IMG/VR virus record: IMGVR_UViG_3300003690_001792
Coordinates: 1 to 36,559 of that record
From: a virus
DNA: 36,559 bases
Strand: one strand, 5' to 3'
The position numbers were made by a program, and so were the translations under genes. Below the pieces are notes generated by a model, which had not been told where the DNA came from, searched no databases, and saw only the letters and a list, made by a program, of their open reading frames with translations. Of the stretch, positions 7,012 to 14,540 are shown piece after piece (within the stretch, counting starts at the first letter, position 1; each line of letters opens with the position of its first letter).

Positions 7012-7280
7012 TGCCCACAGAAGAACTATATAAGAAGGTTCAGGATGACCCTATAGGTGATGTGAAAGACCTAACGTTTGAACACCCTTCGCAACAAGAG
7101 ATTAATGATATGGCCCGTGCTTCTCATAGGCCTACATTAAGTTATTACAGCTTACCAGATAAGGATAAAGATAAGCCCTGTATGGATTCAATAGACTATA
7201 TGCCTAATGTAAGATACCTAGAGGCAGTAGGAGCTACACAAAAACCGGGAGACCGGAAGTATGGCGCTCAAGACGATTAA
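7011..7280 (+). CDS. Small protein of unknown function
   Basis: 89 residues, starting at an ATG 5 nt after GGAG and overlapping the stop of the 36-residue gene. The sequence is polar, with EHPSQQEINDMARASHRPTLSYYSLPDKDKDKP in the middle and a GDRKYGAQDD tail. No motif, signal peptide or membrane segment seen. It ends in another TAATG overlap. Confidence 0.7.
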   Translation: MPTEELYKKVQDDPIGDVKDLTFEHPSQQEINDMARASHRPTLSYYSLPDKDKDKPCMDSIDYMPNVRYLEAVGATQKPGDRKYGAQDD

Positions 7281-7396
7281 TGGTTAAGCTTAGCGCTAAT
7301 TTAGCAGCAGGGTTTGAAACTTCAAACCAAGTTTGTAAGTGTGATGAAGACGAAGACTGCACTTGTGGGTGCCGCGTTTTGATTGATTACAAATAG
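7280..7396 (+). CDS. 38-residue metallothionein-like micro-protein
   Basis: Starts within the stop of the previous gene (TAATG) and seems to depend on translational coupling, since no clear ribosome-binding site is present. Residues 19-31 read CKCDEDEDCTCGC, five cysteines with a dense acidic linker (CxC-x5-CxCxC). The pattern is that of a small metal-binding peptide. Its role is unknown; metal buffering or a virion Zn/Fe site are guesses. Confidence 0.6.
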   Translation: MVKLSANLAAGFETSNQVCKCDEDEDCTCGCRVLIDYK

Positions 7397-7411
7397 ACGG
7401 GCGGTGAACGA

Positions 7412-8071
7412 TTGAAACTAACAGACTTTGCTGAGAAGTATCCAATAGCTGTAGAGACAGGTACCTTTATAGGTGACACTGCTAGGCAGCTCGCAACGTA
7501 TTTTAAAGAAGTCCATACTATCGAATTGGATAAAGGTCTATATCTACAATCTCTTAGAGGCCTGCAAGGTGTATCAAACGTGTCTTCTTATTTGGGAGAC
7601 AGTTCATTTATACTAAGTAGCGAATTAATAGATAAATTAAACCATAAAGATGAAAAGGTGTTTTTCTTTTTAGATGCACATTGGAGTGGGGATGATACAG
7701 TTGATTGGGAAAATTCTAAATGGAAAGGAGCACGGAGTTGGGATAGAGGAAAAAATACAGCTCATAGAGGAAATAATACCAAACCAACAGCCGAGGAGCA
7801 AAATCCTTTAGAAGAGGAAATCATGCACATATATAATATGTTTAATAACGAATGTGTCATTGTGATTGATGATTGGGATAATATTGGGAGTGATGGTATT
7901 GGTCTTAAAGATGAAGGATTCATAGGAGAGGATTGGTCTAATATTGATATGAATAAAATTGAAGAAAATATTAAAGATAGATTGTTTGACATAGGAACTA
8001 TCTTTATAGATGACGATGTTTTAGACCAACATAAAACTGTTCTATATATTAAGCTTACGCACAACCTTTAA
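7412..8071 (+). CDS. Class I SAM-dependent methyltransferase-like protein
   Basis: 219 residues from a TTG start, chosen because GGTGA lies 5 nt before it and no better start exists nearby. The glycine loop is VETGTFIGDTARQL (14-27), followed by the acidic IELD (37-40) at the usual end of strand 2 and GDSSFIL near 62. Strand 4 is FFFLDAHWSGDDT (84-96), a DxH-type motif seen in methyltransferases of glycan and small-molecule pathways. A 60-residue polar insertion with Asn/Lys/Gly follows, then CVIVIDDWDN. It probably methylates a sugar, lipid or small molecule rather than DNA, as no NPPY-type motif is present. Its partner could be the upstream glycosyltransferase, but they are not adjacent. 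Confidence 0.7.
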   Translation: MKLTDFAEKYPIAVETGTFIGDTARQLATYFKEVHTIELDKGLYLQSLRGLQGVSNVSSYLGDSSFILSSELIDKLNHKDEKVFFFLDAHWSGDDTVDWENSKWKGARSWDRGKNTAHRGNNTKPTAEEQNPLEEEIMHIYNMFNNECVIVIDDWDNIGSDGIGLKDEGFIGEDWSNIDMNKIEENIKDRLFDIGTIFIDDDVLDQHKTVLYIKLTHNL

Positions 8072-8116
8072 GTAGAGGCTCGTGTTACTGTAATGAACCG
8101 CAAAAGGAGTGGTCAA

Positions 8117-9979
8117 ATGTTTAAGAACGAAGTAGCAGAATTTATATATAAGAGAACATATTCTCGATGGATTGAAGAAGAAAAGAGACGGGAAGATTGG
8201 CCCGAAACGATAGATAGGTTTCTAGATTTTTTAATTTCAAAAAGAAAGGATATACCTGAGAAAACTATAAGGAAAATAAGGAAGTATATGCTAGAGTTTG
8301 CGGTTATGCCTTCCATGCGTTTCTTATGGGCTGGTGGCCCTGCGGCTGAATTTGATAACACATGTATATATAACTGCGCGTTTGCAAAGATAAACTCCGT
8401 GACGGCCTTCGCTGAATGTCTTTATATACTGATGTGTGGCACTGGGTTCGGATTTTCGGTAGAACAAGAAGAAACAGACAAGCTTCCTGTAGTTCCTGTT
8501 ATTAAATCGGGACGGACTTTAGAAAAAATAACACTTCCAGATACTAAAAAAGGATGGGCCGATTCAGTTAAGATACTAATGAATAGTCTCTATGAGGGGC
8601 AAAACCTCTATTTTGATTATTCATTAATAAGACTAGAGGGGGCTCGCCTCAAAACCATGGGTGGCCGTGCATCTGGCCCGCAACCCCTCATAAAACTGCA
8701 TGATTTCATTCGTGAAACTATGCATAACGCACAAGGAAGAAAACTCACATCTCTCGAATGTCACGATATCTGTAATCAGATAGCTGAGATTGTTGTAGTT
8801 GGTGGAGTACGGCGCAGCTCCCAAATATCCTTGAGCGACCTAAACGACACAGACATGCGCCATGCTAAGGAATGGCCTTACCCTATTAGACGCGCTATGG
8901 CTAATAATAGCGCTATATACAGGGAACGGCCCTCCGCAGCTGCATTTTTAAAGGAATGGGGGTCATTAGCTCTATCAGGCACAGGAGAGAGGGGCATATT
9001 TAATCTCCAAGCTGCACAGAGCAAAGCTCCATCACGCAGATATGCTCCATTAATCCAAGGCACTAACCCTTGTGGCGAAATAATGCTTAGAGACATGCAG
9101 TTCTGTAACCTGAGCGAAGTGGTGGTAAGGCCTAATGATGACCTCGACAGCTTATTAGACAAGGTAGAGACTGCTACATGGCTCGGGCTTATACAGAGCA
9201 CATTCACCTACTTTCCATACCTGAGAAAGTCATGGAAAAAGAATTGTGACGTAGAGCGGCTTCTAGGCGTCAGTTTGACCGGTCAGATGGATAACCCCAC
9301 CCTAATGAACTCTGAGGCCTTAAAAGCGCTTAAAAGCCGTGTATTGAGGATTTCTCGCAAGGCTTCTAAGTTACTAGGAGTAAACATGCCAACTGCCACG
9401 ACTTGCGTGAAGCCTTCAGGCACAGTCTCTCAACTCGTAGACTCAGCTTCAGGAGTGCACCCAAGGTTCTCTCAATATTATATCAGGAGATATAGGATAG
9501 CAGCCCGCGACCCTTTATTCAAAATGATGAAAGCTATGGGCATACCAGCTCATCCAGAAGTAGGACAGAAAAAGAAGAACGCCACTACATGGGTAGTAGA
9601 GTTTCCTATCAAATCCCCAGATGACTGTATCACTCGTAAAGATGTAACGGCCCTAGAGCAGCTGCACCATTATAAGAACTTGCAACATAACTGGTGCGAA
9701 CATAATGCCAGCATGACTGTGTACGTTAGAGAAGATGAATGGTTCGAGGTGGGTAACTGGGTCTATCAGAACTGGGACATCATAAATGGGGTATCCTTTT
9801 TACCTTATGATGGGGGACATTACGAATTAGCTCCCTATGAGGAAATAGACCATAGAACCTACGAAAGGCTTATAAAGAAGCTACCCCGAATAGATTATAA
9901 GCAATTGTCTAAGTACGAGCTAGAAGACAACACTCAGGGCAAAGCTGAGTATGCTTGTAACGGCGACAAGTGTGAGTAG
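8117..9979 (+). CDS. nrdJ: Class II (adenosylcobalamin-dependent) ribonucleotide reductase, monomeric RTPR-like
   Basis: 620 residues. Reduces ribonucleotides to deoxyribonucleotides for viral DNA synthesis, without oxygen, using B12. The active-site block TNPCGEI gives the thiyl Cys at about 319 and Glu at 321; FCNLSEVV carries a redox Cys. GGVRRSSQISL and the SASGVHPRFSQYYIRRYRI region are typical. The C-terminus YACNGDKCE supplies the CxxxxC pair that is re-reduced by thioredoxin-type donors. It is shorter than the roughly 740 residues of the Lactobacillus enzyme; which part is missing needs an alignment. Start: the ATG 7 nt after GGAG; an in-frame ATG at 8093 precedes that site and has no good one of its own. 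No small subunit or activase gene is needed or seen. Confidence 0.93.
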   Translation: MFKNEVAEFIYKRTYSRWIEEEKRREDWPETIDRFLDFLISKRKDIPEKTIRKIRKYMLEFAVMPSMRFLWAGGPAAEFDNTCIYNCAFAKINSVTAFAECLYILMCGTGFGFSVEQEETDKLPVVPVIKSGRTLEKITLPDTKKGWADSVKILMNSLYEGQNLYFDYSLIRLEGARLKTMGGRASGPQPLIKLHDFIRETMHNAQGRKLTSLECHDICNQIAEIVVVGGVRRSSQISLSDLNDTDMRHAKEWPYPIRRAMANNSAIYRERPSAAAFLKEWGSLALSGTGERGIFNLQAAQSKAPSRRYAPLIQGTNPCGEIMLRDMQFCNLSEVVVRPNDDLDSLLDKVETATWLGLIQSTFTYFPYLRKSWKKNCDVERLLGVSLTGQMDNPTLMNSEALKALKSRVLRISRKASKLLGVNMPTATTCVKPSGTVSQLVDSASGVHPRFSQYYIRRYRIAARDPLFKMMKAMGIPAHPEVGQKKKNATTWVVEFPIKSPDDCITRKDVTALEQLHHYKNLQHNWCEHNASMTVYVREDEWFEVGNWVYQNWDIINGVSFLPYDGGHYELAPYEEIDHRTYERLIKKLPRIDYKQLSKYELEDNTQGKAEYACNGDKCE

Positions 9980-10137
9980 ATGACCACACAGAAGAAGCAG
10001 CCACCTTGGCAGCAGTCTTAGCTAAATTAGAAACTAAATTAGAAACAATAGTAAATACTAAAACTATACGTTTAATTTCAGTTCAGCAAATAGGCGCAAG
10101 TGTATGGTCTTATGCTTTAGTTGTGGACGCAGCTTAA
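9976..10137 (+). CDS. Possible small protein without a standard start codon
   Basis: After an in-frame TGA at 9973, an open frame of 53 codons runs to TAA. It reads like a natural protein: DDHTEEAATLAAVLAKLE, then KLETIVNTKTIRLISV and VWSYALVVDAA. The first codon is GTA, followed directly by GAT GAC; the only usual start is a TTG at 10006, without a good ribosome-binding site. The next gene starts 2 nt after its stop, as in an operon. It may begin at an unusual codon, be altered by a base change or assembly error, or be spurious. Confidence 0.4.
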   Translation, partial: VDDHTEEAATLAAVLAKLETKLETIVNTKTIRLISVQQIGASVWSYALVVDAA

Positions 10138-10139
10138 AT

Positions 10140-10442
10140 ATGACACAATTTGACACAGATATAACTGGATATGGCCGCAAGATGGGCCGAGACGCCGGTA
10201 TACTACCAGAAGGTAGAATGGACGGAGTACACTATCTGGGAGAAATATCAGGAACGGAGGCCGAACAGTTATCCCGATGGATGCCTAGCGGGTCTATTTC
10301 AGCTCGAACTATGAATCCAGCCAGCGGAGAATCATCTGGTGGTGGAGCATGGATGGGTAATTATTGGGGAGTTAATCGTATTAATACTGTATCTGGTTCA
10401 GGCAGTCCACAAATTTGGCAGACTGGCTACCCACGCACTTAA
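10140..10442 (+). CDS. Gly/Ser-rich protein of unknown function, last gene of the left arm
   Basis: 100 residues. The start is set at the ATG 2 nt after the preceding open frame; an in-frame ATG at 10104 would add 12 residues with a CFSC pair. Both have weak ribosome-binding sites. The N-terminal half (TDITGYGRKMGRDAGILPEGRMDGVHYLGEI) is followed by a Ser/Gly-rich end with aromatic residues (GGGAWMGNYWGVNR). No family is recognised. It lies against the tail module, facing it, and its stop codon overlaps that of the opposite gene. Confidence 0.6.
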   Translation: MTQFDTDITGYGRKMGRDAGILPEGRMDGVHYLGEISGTEAEQLSRWMPSGSISARTMNPASGESSGGGAWMGNYWGVNRINTVSGSGSPQIWQTGYPRT

Positions 10443-11497
10443 TTATCACTACTACTAATGTATTCAGCTAGAGTAGGTAATTTCTTATTTATAGTTAACG
10501 AAACTCCAAAAGAACTAGTACTAAAAGATATACCTTTACCTAAAATTCTATAGTTGCCTGAAAATTCAGGTTCATCTGTCTGTATTCTTATTACATCATT
10601 TTCATTAAGATACGCACCTTCAAAAGAAGTGATTCCATATTCATATTGTACTTTTAAATTTGCTTCAAAAAGTTTAGCTGCAAAATCTTGAGCTTCTGCG
10701 CCCGACTTTAAATCTTTATTATCTACTTCTAAATAGCTTCTATCATATGCACTCAGAGCAGAAGTATGGGTAAACGTACCTTTTTGGTCATACTTCGCAT
10801 TTACTATTATAACAGTGGGTATCTTTCTATTAATAATACTAAGCTCTATTATGTTATCATACTCTGTAAAGACATGCTGAATAGTAGCAGTATCATCTAT
10901 TAAGCTTTCAAGCTCTATTACGAATTGACTATTAGTACCATCATCTATTAAGCGTGCTATATTAGGTCTAGGTAAAGTGCCTGATGTATCAATAGCTTTA
11001 CTAAGTAATTCCTTTATTACGTCTAATACTACTATAGTGCCTCTTATAGGGTCAGATTGATTTACCCCTATTACGGGGGTAGTGTTCCCCATTATATCTG
11101 TCTTTATCTTAGTATCTAGCTTCGCAAGAGCAAACAATTTAATAATAGCCGCTCCCAAAGATAGACCATCTACATTAATCTTATCTGTTAAAGCAATTTT
11201 AGCTACACTCTGTTCTCCTCCTTTAAGCATATATCCTATAGCGTCTTCCGCATATATCTCTATGTCGTCAAATGTAGGATTGGTTCTCTTTATCCAACCG
11301 CGAAACATGGGCGTAGAATCGAATTCATTTAAAAAGAAAGTCACTTCCTGATTCCACAGTCTTTTCATACCACCATAAGTCAAAGGTAATTTAAAAGTCA
11401 ATGATGCAGCAGTCAACCCACCATTAATCTTATAAGCACCTTCTAAATAATCTACTTCCTTTCCTTCTATACAAACTCTAGGTGTAACTTCTATCAT
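10439..11497 (-). CDS. Tail hub / baseplate beta-barrel protein
   Basis: 352 residues. The layout resembles phage hub proteins of the gp27/XkdQ type: an N-terminal IEVTPRVCIEGKEVDYLEGAYKINGG strand series, VTFFLNEFDSTPMFRGWIKRTNP with YAEDAIGYML, and a C-terminal barrel ending FSTSSFGVSLTINKKLPTLAEYI. Hubs form the ring at the tail tip through which DNA passes. The start is an ATG with GGAG 8 nt upstream; an in-frame GTG at 11506 lies too close to that site. It overlaps the upstream gene by 20 nt and is the last gene of the structural operon. Assignment rests on pattern and position, not on a catalytic motif. Confidence 0.55.
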   Translation of the reverse strand: MIEVTPRVCIEGKEVDYLEGAYKINGGLTAASLTFKLPLTYGGMKRLWNQEVTFFLNEFDSTPMFRGWIKRTNPTFDDIEIYAEDAIGYMLKGGEQSVAKIALTDKINVDGLSLGAAIIKLFALAKLDTKIKTDIMGNTTPVIGVNQSDPIRGTIVVLDVIKELLSKAIDTSGTLPRPNIARLIDDGTNSQFVIELESLIDDTATIQHVFTEYDNIIELSIINRKIPTVIIVNAKYDQKGTFTHTSALSAYDRSYLEVDNKDLKSGAEAQDFAAKLFEANLKVQYEYGITSFEGAYLNENDVIRIQTDEPEFSGNYRILGKGISFSTSSFGVSLTINKKLPTLAEYISSSDN

Positions 11498-14400
11498 GCT
11501 CCACACTCCCTAATGGAAATACATCCGTCATAAGTTTAAAGTTAGCATCTATCAAAGCTATTTCTTCTACTACCATATTAAAAGTATAGGTGATAATTAC
11601 CCGAGGACCACCTGCCGGATGAGTTTCGGCAACATCAGTTACTACACCCCAGAAACGAACATAGGTTCCATCCTTTTGGGGCTCATCCCAATACACTCGA
11701 ACACCATCTGCTTGAATCTTTCTCACCATATGCAAGTGCCCATAGAGGGTATTCCGTGCACCCCAAGTAGTAAAGGGGGTAGCAGAGGTAGTATCTCCCA
11801 GAGCAACACTACCGAAGGATATAGTTTGAATAGGAGTTCCTACTCGTGCAATGAATACCTTACCCTTCCTTGTTATAGCTTGATAATAATTACCTGCTCG
11901 ACTTACACCTACATCACTAGTGAGGGATAAAGAATTGAGATTATATGCACTATTATCTACTTCACGCACTATATCTCCGTAGCCCCTAGTAGCATCAAAA
12001 ATATTCCATATTTCAGGAAATATGTTAGTTGATGGAGCGTCCGTACCAGAGAGAATCACCTTCAAAAGATATTTTTCCGTTCCAGCCCAAGCATCTTCTA
12101 ATGCATCTCCTACGGTAGAACCAGAAATTATATTGTAAGAGTTATTCCATGGCACGCCCCAATTACTTGCATCATCTCCTACTCCGAATAACTGTGTTGC
12201 ACTTCCCCCTGAAGGCATATATACTTTACTGAAGCCATCTAATACGTCATAGACATTTACTCGTCTAATATATCCTTTAATAATTCCTGCTCCTGTAGTA
12301 CTTGATTTATCCCCGAGATGTAAATAAATCTTATCGTTGTCTGAGTCATAGCCATCTGCGCCATCTTTGGTAATCCAGTATGCTCCCGAAACGGCAGGAG
12401 TTCCATCATCAACACGTATAAACATATATTTAAAAGAACCTATGCCTGAATTACTTACAGTGGAAGGTATAGGATTAGTGGTCATAGTAAAGGGTATATA
12501 ATCCCCAATAACAGTTCCGTCTGCCGCCGTCCCCACAGAACCAATAGCCAACTCCGCACCTAAATCAAAAGTACCTGTCTCTGTAGGAATGGTAGTTTTA
12601 TTAAATACTCCACCACAAGCTCCAGATAAACTTATATTCTGCCAATCTAGAGGCATATCAAAAGATAGATAACCGGACTTAGAGAGAGAAGCTTTCATAT
12701 TAGTATACTTCTCATTCGTTACATCCCTATATTCCTTGTTAACTGCTGTAGTATCATTAAATTCCAAAGGCCGCCAATATGCATTTTGTAAAGGGGTGTC
12801 CTTATTTTCTACAGCCAAATATGAAACGCCCGCAATGCCCCAGACGGGGTCCGTTCCTAAAGACGACATTATATTATCTGCATAGGGACTCATATTAAAA
12901 AATAGTTTGTTGGTTTTTTCATCAAACATTAAAAATAAGTATTCGCGTGCATTAGCACGAGCTGTATTAGAGACGTCATAAAAGGTCATATCATTCATTG
13001 CAGCCAAATCCACAAGACCAGAAGAACCACTAGTATTGTTAAATGCCTCAGCGGTATACAGTTTAGACCGTGATGCGTTAGTGCCTGAATCAATTACCTT
13101 CGAGGGAAATATTCTAGCATTAGCCTGAGTAGCGGTTGTTGTATCCGAATTGATGGACCATGAAATAGCAGGAGTTATCCTAAATACGTCAGGCTTGTTA
13201 TCTGTAATAGTACTCACAAAGCTCGCGGAAGATGATGGCATAGCTGACATCCTAGTCTGGTGATACTGAGGATAAAATCTACCATAGTCATCTAACACTA
13301 TTTGGTCTTGTATTGTATCTGAAGCTGTAGTATCCCATATACTCGTAGCCGCAGTGCTAAAGACATTATAAGCAGCAGTGGCACCATATAAACCATCTGG
13401 TCGTGTCATATAAGTATACGCACCTACCTTTGTTACGCTTGTTCCTGAAGTAGCATCTGAAAAGGTAGTAGCAGAACCCGTCCCCCACGCATTAGCTGAT
13501 TGGAACCATGATTTTCCTATATCATAACGATAGCTAGCTAAAGATATATTAGAAGCTTTAGCCCTACTCTGAGAAAAATCCATCGTAAAATTGCTTATGG
13601 GTTCACTAGCTTTCTTTATAGGGTCTCCAGCACTTACATAAGTTACGGGGACATACTTAGCCAAAGCACTAGATGAAGCTACAAAAAATACTTTAAATCT
13701 ATTAAATACTTCATTCTCCGTATAGGCCGCTGTGTTCGTGCCCATGTATTTGGGATTTTTATATTTAACTTCCAAGATATTAGATACCTGAGCTCCAGAT
13801 TCCAAAGCTCCTAAATTATGAGCCCCACTCGCTAAAACATTTCTAATACCTGTAACGTTCCCAGTTAGATTAGCACCACTCAAAACCAATGAAAGTGTCT
13901 TAACAATTTTTTCTCCTCCTGTATCAGTTTGGGTGCCTGCTCCACCATCTCCATCCCTGATACCATATGTTAATTCACACTTGACATCTATCTCTACTTT
14001 ACCTGTAGCTGCTGCTCCAGTTTCACATAAATATGCTAATTCGGTAGCACTTAATGTAGGAGCTACTGAGACAAACAAATCCTTAGGTCCCTCAACATTG
14101 AATATACTATTATCTATACCACTTTTAACTGTCCTATTTTCGATTTTCATTATACCCGTAGATGCACCGTCATCCATAGCCAGCGTAGGCCACGTTCCCG
14201 CTGTAGTAGCATCAGTATAAGGTTTAGGACTATCACTCGCTGCTGCACCAGAGCTAGTATAGCGAGAAAAGAACCCTTTAGAATTCACGGTCTGCACAAC
14301 AGGATTAAAAGTCCCTGAAGCTGTATATGTGTGTTTAAGCACTACTACTTTTTTTGGTTCTGTTGTTTGATACCACTGATAAACAGCTTCCTCTTTTTTA

Positions 14401-14540
14401 TTGGACTGTGCTCCTGCACTATCTGTCCCATCATCCCAATCCATATATACCGCACGTATATCATCATCATTGAATGTAAGAGTGGCAGTCACCTCGGTAA
14501 AGACTGTCTCTGAGGCTGATGGAGTCCAAGCTAATATCAT
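11478..14540 (-). CDS. Large tail tip protein with N-terminal PKD-like domain
   Basis: 1020 residues. The first 90 residues fit a PKD/Ig-like fold: DWDDGT near 33-38 and HTYTASGTFNPVVQTVNSKG near 69-88, the usual first and last parts of that domain. Most of the rest is Ser/Thr/Gly-rich beta structure. The last 150 residues (RKGKVFIARVGTPIQTISFGS ... YVRFWGVVTDVAETHPAGG...) look like a separate domain that joins the tail tip, perhaps distal-tail or baseplate-like. The start ATG overlaps the previous stop (ATGA), with AGGTGA just upstream; an in-frame start 36 nt earlier lies inside the previous gene. PKD domains often mediate surface or sugar binding, so a host-recognition role is plausible. 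Confidence 0.6.
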   Translation of the reverse strand: MILAWTPSASETVFTEVTATLTFNDDDIRAVYMDWDDGTDSAGAQSNKKEEAVYQWYQTTEPKKVVVLKHTYTASGTFNPVVQTVNSKGFFSRYTSSGAAASDSPKPYTDATTAGTWPTLAMDDGASTGIMKIENRTVKSGIDNSIFNVEGPKDLFVSVAPTLSATELAYLCETGAAATGKVEIDVKCELTYGIRDGDGGAGTQTDTGGEKIVKTLSLVLSGANLTGNVTGIRNVLASGAHNLGALESGAQVSNILEVKYKNPKYMGTNTAAYTENEVFNRFKVFFVASSSALAKYVPVTYVSAGDPIKKASEPISNFTMDFSQSRAKASNISLASYRYDIGKSWFQSANAWGTGSATTFSDATSGTSVTKVGAYTYMTRPDGLYGATAAYNVFSTAATSIWDTTASDTIQDQIVLDDYGRFYPQYHQTRMSAMPSSSASFVSTITDNKPDVFRITPAISWSINSDTTTATQANARIFPSKVIDSGTNASRSKLYTAEAFNNTSGSSGLVDLAAMNDMTFYDVSNTARANAREYLFLMFDEKTNKLFFNMSPYADNIMSSLGTDPVWGIAGVSYLAVENKDTPLQNAYWRPLEFNDTTAVNKEYRDVTNEKYTNMKASLSKSGYLSFDMPLDWQNISLSGACGGVFNKTTIPTETGTFDLGAELAIGSVGTAADGTVIGDYIPFTMTTNPIPSTVSNSGIGSFKYMFIRVDDGTPAVSGAYWITKDGADGYDSDNDKIYLHLGDKSSTTGAGIIKGYIRRVNVYDVLDGFSKVYMPSGGSATQLFGVGDDASNWGVPWNNSYNIISGSTVGDALEDAWAGTEKYLLKVILSGTDAPSTNIFPEIWNIFDATRGYGDIVREVDNSAYNLNSLSLTSDVGVSRAGNYYQAITRKGKVFIARVGTPIQTISFGSVALGDTTSATPFTTWGARNTLYGHLHMVRKIQADGVRVYWDEPQKDGTYVRFWGVVTDVAETHPAGGPRVIITYTFNMVVEEIALIDANFKLMTDVFPLGSVEHDRSYT

